Origin: Enoplolaimus lenunculus
Lineage: Eukaryota; Nematoda; Enoplea; Enoplida; Thoracostomopsidae
Assembly (NCBI GenBank): GCA_030248215.1
Contig: JASANG010000828.1
Location: 50,971 to 114,970, forward strand
Direction of reading: 5' to 3'
Length of the DNA stretch: 64,000 nt
Positions 23,640 through 34,812 of the stretch are shown in pieces (within the stretch, counting starts at the first letter, position 1; each line of letters starts with the position of its first letter). Below the pieces are notes generated by a model, which was given only the letters and a program-made list of their open reading frames with translations, was not told where the DNA came from and made no database searches. Made by a program: the position numbers and the translations under genes.

Positions 23640-23730
23640 TTTTTTGCTTACGCTTAGGCTTAGGCTATTAGGCTTAGGCTTAGGAATACGCTTTAAATTT
23701 ACTGTTACGTCCCTTAAAGTAACATTGGCC
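23640..23730. mobile_element. Family A right-end fragment with TTAGGC hexamers
   Basis: TTAGGC hexamers followed by TGTTACGTCCCTTAAAGTAA and CATTGGCC, the family A right end. Confidence 0.6.
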
Positions 23731-23847
23731 GTGTTGTTTATGAAGTGTTTATAGACAATCGTTTTGTATTTTGAACTGAACGGATAATTAGGCCATACAC
23801 GCGAAAGCCCTAAGACAACGATGAGGATAGTGAATTGCAGAGTGGTA

Positions 23848-24101
23848 CACTGTAAATTTCAGTGAGTTGATTTTAACTCCAGAATGAGTTGAATTACTCA
23901 GTCTGAGTTAGGACTATCAGAGCTCAGAATTTTAAGTTGATTCAATTCATTCTGAGTTAATTAATCAACTCACCCATAGACAACTCAACTCAGAGTGAGA
24001 ATCAACTCAACTCAGAGTGAGCTAATGTTTACTGATATTAATTCAGAAATAACCAACTCGCTAAATAAATTGATTTAATCAACTCATTGGAATTTACAGT
24101 G
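23848..24101. mobile_element. Family D MITE, full copy 2
   Basis: CACTGTAAATTTCAGTGAG mirrored by AACTCATTGGAATTTACAGTG, with TA at each border. The interior is a ladder of GAGTTGATT, AACTCAGA and inverse motifs. Confidence 0.85.
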
Positions 24102-24199
24102 TATATATTGTGCCATAAATTGAACATTACCTCGTATATCGTTATTCCGCAAAGAGACCTTAACTTTCATACGTTCTTTGAATAAAATAGTATTGTAAT

Positions 24200-25450
24200 G
24201 TTGATTACGAGTATTCTGGCGTGTCAATTAGTACTATTCCGTTGGCATAGCGTGTTTAAAGCGTCTGTGTCCCGTCAAAGAAGTCGTAATTTTCAAACTC
24301 TGTTCTATTTCTGGGCTTATGTGCGTGCGACGGAAAGTAGCGCAGTCCGGTTAGTTGTACTAGTTTGGCCGTATTCGGGATAGAAACTCCGCTTTCAGAC
24401 CTTGGACGTCTCTGTAACCTTACCCGTTTTCATCGGACCCGTGAGTTCCTTTTATTAAGCAGTTAGGCCACTTATAACCGGCTCGAAGCCGGCCAGTTGA
24501 ACCACCGCTTGGCGACAGTACCGCAAGTTTCAGTTCAAAGAGACCCAGGTCCTCGAACTTTTCTGACCATGGATAAAACTTCTGACCACCGTTGCAAGCC
24601 ATTACCTTAACCATCTGGTGGGCAGAAAAAGTACTTTTGGCCGAAAAATTGCGGACTCGCACCGTCTATTTCTAGGACTGTTGAAATTTTTGAACACCGC
24701 GATCGAAAAATACAAAGGGCCCAAAAAACAAAATAAAGGAAGACGAAAAATTTACAAGAAACGAACGCGCCGAGCCCGGGCAGTAGCAACAAAATCCAGT
24801 TCGGACTCACTCGGCCGCGGATCGAACTCATCCAATGATCAGAGTTAACAAAAACAGCCCCGTCCGGCGGGGTTCGTTCGAGCGAACCAAAAAAGGGTAA
24901 ATTACAAGTTGAAACGTTCTTATCATTAATCAACTGGAACAATTTGAATGGAGCTCACCGAAAGATCACGGGATTATGTCCGTTATAAAAATGGACGCAT
25001 ACCATCGCACTGTATTTAGAAACCGTGAATTGCGCCGCCTGATAATCACCACCAACGCCCTGACGCAGGCAATGCCCATAACGCGCCTGATAACAAAATG
25101 CTCGCGGCTTCGACCCCTGCGCAAATGGGTTTGCGCTCTATGGACTAAAGTAGAACATTACCAAGAGCTTCAAGTGCACGTGCCCAGATGAATCCCCACA
25201 TCCCCCTTTAGGCTTGATGTCGCCAATCTTGGGGTTGCGTGGCAATATCTAAACAAAGCTCAGTGAAGCACTGTGGAAGATAATAGGGCTTGGGTTTCAG
25301 TAGCTTATAGAGCATGAGGTTGTATGCGAGTCATACTGTATTAAAATGAGGGCATGCGCTTGCTTTGGCAACTACGAACTTCGGAAGACGGGTCTTTGGA
25401 GTGCTATCCATGTTGGATCGTTAGCCGCGTTGATATTGGTTTGAAACTAA
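24200..25450. other. Unassigned GC-richer block
   Basis: GC-richer than its surroundings, with long open frames in several registers (for example 24618-24848, very basic, and 24976-25191) but no recognisable domain. Two adjacent hairpin-forming palindromes lie at about 24857-24890. No terminal repeats were found. Its origin is unknown. Confidence 0.4.
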
Positions 25451-25594
25451 CCATACGCTATGTAGCGAAATAAGTGAACAATATTAACGAGGTAAACAGA
25501 AAATTTTAATTTTTATGCCACTTTCGCCGCAATATGCCATTCTTAAAATACCGAAAACTTTGCTCAAAACACACTTCGAAACTGTAAAATTTGG

Positions 25595-25796
25595 GCTCAT
25601 GTGAAGATCAGGGGCGGAATATTTTTCTGCGAGACTAAGAAAGAGTAAGCTTAAGCTTTAGACTAATTTTTTGGCTTGGCTTAGGCTTTGTCTTAGGCTT
25701 AAGAGTATGCTCATTCTTACGCTTGCACTTAGGCTTAGGCTTAGGCTTTAGAAATATGCTTATAATACTGTTCCGCATTTGTTCTTTGCATTGGTC
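25595..25796 (+). mobile_element. TTAGGC-bearing MITE, family B copy 7
   Basis: GCTCATGTGAAGATCAGGGG at the left and GTTCTTTGCATTGGTC at the right. Flanks AAAATTTGG and AAAATATGG match at 8 of 9. Confidence 0.88.
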
Positions 25797-26950
25797 AAAA
25801 TATGGAAACAAAATCTATACTACCCGCCAATTGAAAAACAGCGGAATCCGCAAATCCGACAGTGCCTAGAAGCGTAAGCTTAGGCTTTAGACGAAACTTG
25901 AGGCTCACGCAACCACCACACTTTTACGGTCAGAGCCGCAAGTCAAGTTAGCAAACTAAAAGCACAGAGTACAATGATTGACGATTGCAGTAAGAAACGG
26001 GCTCGAACCAGCAAATACATGAACGGTAGTCGGTAACCAAGCACAACTTTCATGATAAGTGTAGGTACACAAATCAAACGAAATGTAATATAACATTTTG
26101 AAGGTAAAACAGTTGGACATAAACATACCCTGGAAGGAATACGAATTAAATTCCGCTATTTTTCTTCAACTTTGTTTGCCGCCTATATATCTTTTATTGA
26201 CGGGCACCGGATATCATCCGGATACGGATCATATCCTGATATGCATTTTTTTGAATATCACAAAATAAACACTTTACACTGTTGCGATAAGCAATTTTAA
26301 TTGTGATAAACACAGTATAAATTAACAATTTTCGGAACATAAAACAAAAATGAATTTTAAGATTAAAATATTAACCAGACAGAGCCAATAAAGTTTGAGC
26401 AGTCGCTTGCAGTATAATTATTGTAAGGCAAAACAAAATACGAATGCTAAACGAGACACTTTAAACCGTAAATTGATCGGAAATAAATTATTTACCACTA
26501 AAATCCATTGATTGGCTAAAACGATTATAATTTCAGAAATTAGCCGTAAAAACGTAAACGTTTTTGGCCAAAATTTTCAAATATAAATATTTCGTTGTCG
26601 CCACAATTAATTTTCCATTTCAAAAAATAAATTTCTCAAAATACGGTTTTTAGCTAATGACCCGACAATAGCTAAACGACAGCAAATTGGTCAGCTAACG
26701 CAAACCAGCAATAGCATATCTACACGCCAGGTAGAAAATGTTGCTAAAACGTGTCACGTTTTAACGTATAGGGAGTCCGCTAAAACGTGAGTCGTTAAGC
26801 GTCTACCAACATGTGATTGCTATCGCTCGTTTTGCTGGCTCCCAATTTCTGCCTTTAGCCAATCTCGGTAACATAGCTAATAGTGTCCGATAGCATTCGA
26901 TTGACCAAATTTTTCTATGGTTTTCGCGTCGTAGATTGCAATATTTTAGT

Positions 26951-29900
26951 TTATTGTTTCTTCGATTTCTTGTATCCACCGCCGCCCCCGCCGACTCCGC
27001 CGCCAACAAATCCGCCGCCACGTCCAAATCCACCTGAAATTACAAAAATACTAGTCAGCCGGCTTTGCGCAATGCGCAAAAGTTAGTGAGAATGTACAAC
27101 AAATCTGCATGCAAATTTCTTTTCACAGAAACATCACGTTTGTCGTCTAAGAAAATGTTGTAAACAATGTCAATTACTGGAAATTTACGCAAAATAAGTA
27201 TGTGGGGTGTACAAGCATTAATTATATAAAAATTTAATGAACTGAAAACATATTTTGTTTTACCAGTTCCATACTATGTGGAAAAAACTTTAATTTAGGT
27301 CAGCATGAAATAGAAAATATTCATGTGAGAAAGGATTAAACGAACATAACACTTTAGTTAGTGACTCTCGTGTGTGTTAGTTTAGGGTGTCGTGTCATTA
27401 GATCTCTGTACAACGCACCCACGTCCTCAATTGAGCATGGATCAAATGACCAATGTTACTTTGAGGGGCGTAACAGTAGATTAAGCGTATTCCTAAGCCT
27501 AAGCGTTGCAGAACTGAGTTCCTCAACCTAAACCTAAGCCTAAGCCTAAGCAAAAAAATGCAATCTGGAATCTAAAATTAATCTTTTATAGACCAATCAG
27601 AAACCTGGACGTCCCTTAAAGAAACATGGACCAATCAAATGATATGTTCTACACAACGACAACACTGAATATACCCCGATTACCCGAATACGTGGGCGAC
27701 AGTAATAATAGTCTCGGGTCCTTGTTTAGAATCTGAGCCAATATAAATCTGTCTTCATAACACAATTTGATTGGTTAATACTTAGAATATGTTACCTATA
27801 TTCATAGCAGTATACTCAACTCTTAAAAGTAGATTTCTTTCAAGTAATAACTTAGACAATGGTTGTCATAAGTTAAACCCGGTGGTCCAAATATATAACT
27901 GAAGCGGGATTGAAATATAAACAACAGTCAAGACCTGAAAGCGAATGGGGGAACCGTCCTTAGAGGCGAATTAAATATCAATCTCACCCCCTCTTATTCC
28001 GGTCATTACAGTACTAAGGATTTTGCAACAACACCAACGTACTTAGAAGTGTTCAGTAGTACAACTTTTACGACCAATATTACTTTTACATCGACCAACC
28101 CCCAAAGACTGTTTCTAAATTGCATTATGAGTGATCGTTGAGGATGTTTTCTACTTTCCGTTTAAGTCTTTGACCCATGTAACGATCAAGGGCGGAACAT
28201 TTTTCTGTGGGAGTGCAAAATAGTAAGCTTAAGCTTTAGACTAATTTTTTGGCTTGGCTTACGCTTAGGCTTCGGCTTACGAACATGCTCATTCTTAGGC
28301 TTAGGGTTAGGCTTAGGCTAAGGAATATGCCTGTAATACTGTTCCGCCCCTGTTCTTTACATTGGTTAAGTATTTGATTAAATTGCATGCAATTTCCAAT
28401 ACTAAAGATACATTGGTATTCTTTAAACTGTATTATCAAACTCACGAGCAGGGCACGGACAGTATTGAGCATCAGGTCCAGGCAAACCGAGACCACCTGG
28501 AGGCCCACGTTGACCAGGATTGCCCGGAGTTCCGGCCGGACCAGCAGGGCCACGCGGTCCCATTGGACCTCGCGGTCCGTTCTTGGCCGATTTACCAGGC
28601 GGCCCTTGTCGGCCTTGTGGACCTGGAGGACCTTTGGGACCTTTCGGACCAGGTTGACCTTTGCCGCCTGAAAGGCAAAAATACACAACGGTTGCAAAAC
28701 ACTGACAAGCTCTGAGAATTAATATTGGCAATTTGTGCTAACTTCGTTTGAACTTAGGTATATTTCGACCAATTTCAAATCAAATATCTGTTCGCACCAA
28801 AGTGGCGGATCCCAAATTTTCTCGTTCGGCCAAAACACTTTGTCTGTTTTGATAAAATTTACTATTTTCAACGCGTGTTTTGGCAAATATTTCGGCATTC
28901 ATTCTTCTAAGATTATATTGCTAATTTGCGGTACAAAGTGCAAACATTTTTAAACCTGTGTTGCATCTGAGCAATAGGTTTTCAGCTATTCAAATTTACA
29001 AACCATATTGTAAGCGTCAGAAGAACAATTTGCGCAGTAAAAATTCACGGCTTAACAAGGTTTATTGGGTTTGCATTTGACGAATTAATTTTCGATCTGT
29101 CATAGGATACACTCCGGCCAATGTTACTTTTAGGAGCGTAACAGTAGATTAAATGTATTCCTAAGCCTAAGTCTAAACCTGAGCGTTACAAAAATGTGTT
29201 CCTAAGCCTAAACCTAAGCCTAAGCCCAAGCAAAAAATGTAATCTAGAATCTAAACCTACTCTTTTATAGACCCAGAAACTTTGACGCTCCTTAAAGTGA
29301 CATGGGCCGGATACACTGTAACCGTTCTATTCAGCTGTAGCAAGAGTGCATAAATACAAGAGTGTGCACTCTTGGTATTTTGCGTGGTACAAAATGTACC
29401 AGCCGGCGTTGCGTTTTTGACCGACTCCCCCTTTGTTTAGCGTGGGGTCGCTGTCACATGCAATAAACCTAAATTAAATTATAAGCGAAGCAATAAGTTC
29501 CCGGTTACATAAAGTGGCATGGTTCGCATAGGTTGTAGGTTCCCTCTAAACAAAGGGAGGATGGCCAAAAACGCAACGCGCGCCAAGTACATTCTTTTCT
29601 ACACATAATGTACCCAGTTGCATATTCTTGTTGAAGTATGCATCATCCACTCTTAGATGTAGTAACTTGCATACGTGCGATTAAAGTTTTATACTGAAAA
29701 AATCAGCTAATCTGGTGTTGCAAGCTTAACTCTCTAAAAATAGAAAGCCGGTTTTCACTTTGTCTACTAAATCGGTTAAACTACAAAGAGCCTCAAGTAT
29801 TAATGTCTAAAATTTTTAAATACACACAACCACACAAGCTTACCTTCGCCATTTTGACCAGGAGGACCAGCCGGACCTGTAAGACCAGTTTGTCCTGGAG

Positions 29901-32900
29901 GACCACGCGCTCCTACAGGGCCACGCTCACCAGGTGGGCCAGGCCGGCCGTTCATACCCGGCATGCCAGAGAATCCTTTCATGCCACGACGGCCTGGCGG
30001 ACCTGCAGGACCGCGAGGGCCAGGTGGACCGCGCGGGCATTCCATACAGCCAGGCATCGAGCCCATTTGCGCTTGAACTGAGTCTGCGTCAAGGCCTGGC
30101 AGTCCGTCTTGCCCGGGAAGACCTGGGTCGCCATCTTCGCCAGGATCTCCAGGATCTCCTGGAGGGCCCGGAGGGCACGAGTTGGGACTAAGGCATTCTG
30201 AAATTGAGTATGTGGCAAAATGTAAATGAAACCATGGTGTAAAACCAGATATCCGCTTCCGTTTCCGGTAAAAATCTGAGTTCGTTTTCGTTATAAATAT
30301 ATGATATAACTAACGTTACATTTATGCTCACAATTAGTTGTAACTCAAACATAAATTGTTCAATATTTTTTATTACACATATACTGCAATTGTTCGATTT
30401 AAAATAAAAATGACGAAATTCATCCAAAATCTAACAAATCTTTATTTGCACGCTTCAATTGTATTGGCAGAAAAATAAAACATCGTTGAAACATTTATAA
30501 TTTTTATTCTTAAATAAACAAACATAAATTGAAAGTCTGGTCCACAAATATATATTTCGAAACCTGACATACTTTAATTGCTGACCGGAAAAAATATTTT
30601 AGCGAAGTGTAACCTGATGCTATCGTCGGTAGATGATAAATGTGCCAACTTGAAACCAAATAAACGATTAGATTGAACATTTATTACATTTTTCACACAT
30701 TAATTAATTTCCAGTTCCGGTATTTTTCACCTCCGATTGCATCCTGATTTACATTGATGCAGATTTCCGCATCAGTAGATGCCATATACACAACTGACAG
30801 TACAGCTCGTAGGTTGTTCAATTTATGAGATTCACTTACGACATGCTGCGCCCGCTTGCCGGGCCTTTCGGACCGGTGGAGCGCCAGGTTTGCCTGAATT
30901 TCGGCCAAGGTCCATCATTGAAGTCCATGTAACGTCGGCCATTTCCTGTCAAAAATTACACATATTTAACGTTTCTTCATAACTATATATTAAAGCTGGA
31001 ACGCCCCACATACGTATTTTGAGCAACTTTCCAGCATTACTTTATTTACAATAATTTGTTAAGAAATACACGTGATTGTTCTATGACAAAAATATTTGCA
31101 AGGAAATTTTTGTGCTTTCGCTAACTTTTGCGCAATGCGCAAAGCTGGCAAACTAGTATTTGTAAAGCTGGAAAAGTGCGTTTTTAGTAATTGGCGTTGA
31201 CTTTTAAAATTTGCGCAAGTATAAGTGTCCTTTGAGCTAAAGTAACGACTATAACTGCGCAAATGAGTTACAGTTGTGAGATTCATGAGAATATTAAAGT
31301 TACGTTTCAAAATCATTCGAGTAGTAAATTTCAAAAAAGTATAAACATTTCGCGACAATGTAAAGAACAAGGGCGGAACAGTATTATAAACATATTCCTA
31401 AGCCTAAGCCTATGCCTAAGCGTAAGAATGAGTTTATTCTTTAGTCTACGCCTAAGCCTAATCCTAAGCAAAAAAATTAGTATAAAGCTTAAGCTTACTC
31501 TATTGCAGTCCCACAGAAAAACGTTCCGCCCTTGATTTTTATATGATCCAACATTTCATACGACACGGCGGGTGTAATATACATGCCGTCAGCTCCACAT
31601 TGCCGGCTTGCAAATTTATAACCAATATTGCTGTCTACCGGAAGCTGAATCCAGTATTTTTCAAATAAATGAGACTTAAATATTTTTTAAGAATGTTTAG
31701 GAATGTAAGGGTGACGCTATCCTTTTGATGAGGTTTGGCATCGTCTGTCAACGTCCGTAACAGTCCGGCGCCGTCCGGCACCAACCGGTGCTGTCTGTCA
31801 TCGACAGGCGCCGGCCGTCACCAACCGGTGCTGTCTGTCACCGACAGGCGCCGGCCGTCACCAACCGGTGCTGTCTGTCACCGACAGGCGCCGGCCGTCA
31901 CCAACCGGTGCTGTCTGTCACCGACAGGCGCCGGCCGTCACCAACCGGTGCTGTCTGTCACCGACAGGCGCCGGCCATCACCAACCGGTGCTGTCTGTCA
32001 CCGACAGGCGCCGGCCGTCACCAACCGGTGCTGTCTGTCACCGATAGGCGCCAACGCACGTTTATTGGCCTATGGCACAGCGTATCAATTTGTAAACAAA
32101 AATGTTCTGATATGCGGCGACGTCCGGCACCCCGAACGACAAGTATAGCACCACCCTTATTGTTCAAACTGATTAATCAGCTGAATTGCTTAAACGAATA
32201 TTATAGGCCGTTGTAAACATTCGCCGGCAATTAAGCTTACTGATTCAACTTGTATTTTAAAAGGCTTACGCGAAAGCTTAGGTTTAGGCATATGCAAGTC
32301 CTTCCTTGTACCCAAGCTTGTCGTAAATCTTAGGGTCGCGATATACTTGTTGAACGGCGCCGTCCGTCACTACACTCAAAATAATATTTCTGATATTTAA
32401 GAAAAAATTTCTCACATTTGAGAAATATGCTGCTTAGCAAGGTGCACTTGAAAAGTATTTCTGTTATAACAGAAATGTTTTCAAAAAATGTTCTGAAATA
32501 AAGTCTGAAAATAAACGTTTTCCTGTTATTTTTTTAGAAAAATTGTCTTAAATATCAGCAAAACTTTTCAGATTTGCCACAGAAAACACTTTTCTGAATA
32601 AATTCAGAAATACTTTTTTGTGTGTACACGTTATCATACGTGAGTTATTCGCGTACGATACCGCAAGGTGACAGACGGTGCCGTACGGTGACGGACATGT
32701 GTCGTAGGGCGCCGTACGGTAATGGACGGTGACGGACGGCGCCGGATGTCATCAAAAGTATACCGCCACCCTAACGGTAAATGTGAGGGAAGTGATCAAG
32801 AGACGGACAATGACACTTGAAGGTATTTTTAGTGAACAAAGTGTTGTTGGTGCTGCCCTTCCCACCCACTTTTAATTCTGAGCTTACATTAAATTGTTCC

Positions 32901-33034
32901 ATTTCAGCATCGAGTTCCATCCAAACAGATGTAATTTCAGAGTAAATCATTGGAACAACGACAAGCGAGCCAATCAACGTGACCAGCGAACACGCAACGG
33001 CGCAACTTGCGCCAAAACGAATCGTTTCGAACAT
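26951..33034 (-). CDS. Nematode cuticle collagen
   Basis: Five exons (33034-32888, 30945-30840, 30197-29844, 28667-28446, 27033-26951) close in phase to 303 residues, the usual size for worm cuticle collagens. Residues 1-49 are the Col_cuticle_N membrane segment ([19 protein letters not shown]). VRKAR is the expected subtilisin-like (RxxR) processing site. Next come a Cys cluster (ACQCLSPNSC), a Gly-X-Y block, a break with GCMECP, two longer Gly-X-Y blocks, YCPCPAR, and a Gly-rich tail ending GGYKKSKKQ. Such proteins trimerise, are secreted by the hypodermis and are cross-linked through Tyr. Start: an in-frame stop lies upstream, and a strong tttcag at about 33102 could accept a spliced leader. 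Introns carry MITEs and a minisatellite. Confidence 0.95.
27050..27236 (+). mobile_element. Element O, copy 1
   Basis: Shares with 30989-31170, in inverted orientation, the palindrome TTTGCGCAATGCGCAAA and a tract related to TATGTGGGGTG and GTAAACAATG. It lies 17 bp upstream of the last collagen exon. A third trace is at 17280-17345. Confidence 0.5.
27450..27633. mobile_element. TTAGGC-bearing MITE, family A copy 2
   Basis: CCAATGTTACTTTGAGGGGC at the left and CCTTAAAGAAACATGGACCA at the right. A perfect 9 bp duplication ATCAAATGA (27441-27449 and 27634-27642) flanks it, a length typical of Mutator-like elements. Confidence 0.9.
27675..28011. mobile_element. Family E MITE, degenerate copy
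   Basis: CGATTACCCGAATACGTGGG at the left and TTATTCCGGTCATTACAG, then TA, at the right. The interior keeps GAACCGTCCTTAGAGGCGAA. Confidence 0.6.
28172..28365 (+). mobile_element. TTAGGC-bearing MITE, family B copy 8
   Basis: ACCCATGTAACGATCAAGGG and CCCTGTTCTTTACATTGG. Flanks share TTAAGT(C/A)TT. It is intronic in the collagen gene. Confidence 0.85.
29114..29308. mobile_element. TTAGGC-bearing MITE, family A copy 3
   Basis: CCGGCCAATGTTACTTTTAG and CTTAAAGTGACATGGGCC, with a perfect 9 bp duplication GGATACACT (29105-29113 and 29309-29317). Intronic in the collagen gene. Confidence 0.9.
29336..29662. mobile_element. Foldback element N
   Basis: Two long inverted arms. GGCGTTGCGTTTTTGACC and CCCCCTTTGTTTAG at about 29405-29440 are mirrored by CTAAACAAAGGGAGG and GGCCAAAAACGCAACG at about 29535-29575. 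Outer arms are diverged, so limits are approximate. Intronic in the collagen gene. Confidence 0.55.
30989..31170 (-). mobile_element. Element O, copy 2
   Basis: Inverted relative to 27050-27236. Contains CGCCCCACATACGTATTTTG and TTTTGCGCAATGCGCAAA. Intronic in the collagen gene. Confidence 0.5.
31353..31549 (-). mobile_element. TTAGGC-bearing MITE, family B copy 9
   Basis: CGACAATGTAAAGAACAAGG and CCCTTGATTTTTATATGATC. Flanks AACATTTCG and AACATTTCA match at 8 of 9. Intronic in the collagen gene. Confidence 0.88.
31780..32050 (+). repeat. 40 bp minisatellite, ~6.5 copies
   Basis: The unit contains CACCAACCGGTGCTGTCTGT and CACCGACAGGCGCCGGCCGT. Copies are nearly identical and strongly GC-rich in an AT-rich setting. 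Because 40 is not a multiple of three, the frames rotate and long spurious reading frames result. Confidence 0.95.
32373..32627. mobile_element. Small element nested in L
   Basis: TACACTCAAAATAATATTTC at the left and AAATACTTTTTTGTGTGTA at the right are imperfect inverse copies. The interior holds several TTTCTGA/TCAGAAA motifs. Confidence 0.45.
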
Positions 33035-33521
33035 TACGGCAGAATAATCACTATGCTGGACAGTGTCCACCAACAATTTCAGATATAGGATTTAACTGAA
33101 ATATGAAAAAAATAAACAATACATCAGACACGGATTCGAAACTAATCTAAAACATATTTCTGTAAATTAACTATTGTTTATTGTACAAACGATGAAAAAA
33201 ACCTAAAACATATGCTTATACTACTGTTACGGTCCTGTTCTATACAATGTCACTCATATGGCAAACGGTTCGACATTATGTTCGGAGTAACGATAAATTC
33301 CGGTCATACAATGTCCATTATTTGCTCGAATAGACCGCATAAACCAAGTTCTAACATTTACATTTTTTTCAATTTAAATACTGCGTAATGCTATGGTCGA
33401 TGTTCTTATTATATACATTTGTCATCAGAGAATCCTTAGAAAAAAAATTGTACGAAGGGTTACAAAATTAACAACAGATTAACCTTAACGCGAACATCCA
33501 CGCAGAGTTCGTTCTGTTGTC

Positions 33522-33695
33522 GGCCCATGTAAAGATCAGTGGCGCATCGTTTTTTTTGCAGGATTGCCATAGGGTAAGCTTAAGCTTTAGACAAATGTTT
33601 TAGCTTAGGCTTACGCTTACGTATAGGCTTCTCCTTACACTTACGCTTAGGAATATGCATATACTACTGTTTGACTCCTGTTCTTTTACACTGGC
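33522..33695 (+). mobile_element. TTAGGC-bearing MITE, family B copy 10
   Basis: GGCCCATGTAAAGATCAGTG and GTTCTTTTACACTGGC, with degenerate CTTACGCTTAGG hexamers. No convincing duplication. Confidence 0.75.
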
Positions 33696-33717
33696 TACCT
33701 TCACCTGATCGAGCGTG

Positions 33718-33927
33718 CACTGCAAAAGATGGCGAGTTAAATTGACTCTCTCCGATATAGACTTTTCGGGACTACATAAATTAAGCCAAAATATGATACC
33801 ACCAGAGTCGCATTCGACTCACTGAGTTGCGCGTATGACTCTGGCGGAGTCGAATTTGACCCAGTCTGTGTAGTTCCGAAAAGCCTATTTCGGAGAGAGT
33901 CAAATTGACTCACCATTTTTTGCAGTG
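33718..33927. mobile_element. Palindromic foldback MITE, family C copy 7
   Basis: CACTGCAAAAGATGGCGAGT mirrored by ACTCACCATTTTTTGCAGTG. Confidence 0.85.
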
Positions 33928-33976
33928 TTTCACGATGTTGAGTGATCATCTTCCAATGAGTAGCAAAAATGTATAG

Positions 33977-34335
33977 AGCCCATGTATAGAACAGAGCCGA
34001 AACGTTTTCTTGCGGGATTGCAATGGAATATTAGCTTAAGCTTTAGACTAACTGTTTTACTTAGGTTTTGGCTTAGGCGGTTAATGTATAGAACAGGGCA
34101 AGAACAGTAGTATAAGCACATCTCTAACCCTAAGCCTAAGCCTAAGCGTAAGAATGAGCCTATATTTAAGCCTAAGCCTAAGCCTAAGTATAAGTATAAG
34201 TAAAAATAGTCTGAAGCTTAAGCTTACTCTATTACAATCCTGCCGGAAAACGTTTCGGCCCTGTTCCATATATGAGCCGGCTCAGGCTTAGAAATATGCT
34301 TATACGACTGTTCCGGTCCTGTACTATACATAGGC
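33977..34335 (+). mobile_element. Family B MITE, copy 11, interrupted by copy 12
   Basis: GCCCATGTATAGAACAGAGC at the left and GTCCTGTACTATACATAGGC at the right, split by the element at 34079-34278. Confidence 0.8.
34079..34278 (-). mobile_element. Family B MITE, copy 12 (nested)
   Basis: GGTTAATGTATAGAACAGGG and CTGTTCCATATATGAGCC. The duplicated flanks are GGCTTAGGC and GGCTCAGGC (8 of 9), so it landed inside a telomere-like hexamer tract of copy 11. Confidence 0.88.
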
Positions 34336-34726
34336 CAAGTACAGTATCAGCTAGTCCAAGTCATTTTATAGTTGCAAAATATTATATCGTCCAAAGACAA
34401 TCGACTCATTAAAAACTCTTACCCGTTTAAATGCTTCTATACAGCCCAGTGTTTGAACGCAATTAATAATCGCCAAATAAAATTATACTAGAAAACGCAC
34501 TGCTGAAGTTTGTCGTGTTACAACATCGCTTTATATACACTTTTTGTGCGAACTTTTACCCATTTTTTGACATTTCACATTTATTTTATGACAAATATCG
34601 TTTTGGTTGACAAATCAGGTCAGTTTCAGTTTACTAAAGTCAATCGCATAAACAACAGTTTTCTGATATAATTTCTACAGAAATTACTATAATCAGTGAA
34701 ATGTTCTGAATTATTCCAATATATAC

Positions 34727-34760
34727 ACATATATAAATATATATACATATATATACATAT

Positions 34761-34812
<52 letters not shown>

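Larger units (their letters stand above)
18642..26950. other. Gene-free, transposon-rich region
   Basis: No coding exon was recognised between the sulfotransferase and collagen genes. It contains many MITEs, listed separately. Stretches without an assigned feature: 19130-19445, 21260-22050, 22690-23260, 23320-23640, 24110-25590 and 25800-26950. Confidence 0.6.
31706..32773. mobile_element. Element L with internal minisatellite
   Basis: TAAGGGTGACGCTATCCTTT at the left is mirrored by AAAAGTATACCGCCACCCTA at the right. The arms continue with GGCGCCGTCCG-type repeats. It lies in the first collagen intron. One-ended relatives are at 37077-37130 and perhaps 39277-39370. Confidence 0.7.

Noticed and set aside
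24618-24848. Basic 76-codon frame (KQNKGRRKIYKKRTRRAR) as a small gene
   Set aside because: Basic low-complexity translations are common by chance; no homology is recognised, so it is kept only as part of an unassigned block.
28236-30218. Plus- and minus-strand frames overlapping the collagen exons
   Set aside because: Shadows of Gly-X-Y coding sequence; only the phase that continues across all five exons gives the family's conserved ends.
31780-32050. CRISPR-like array
   Set aside because: Units are contiguous with no unique spacers, and the genome is eukaryotic.
31735-32216. Two overlapping frames of 137 and 142 codons rich in [16 protein letters not shown] repeats
   Set aside because: They read through the 40 bp minisatellite, where several frames are open at once; no gene context.
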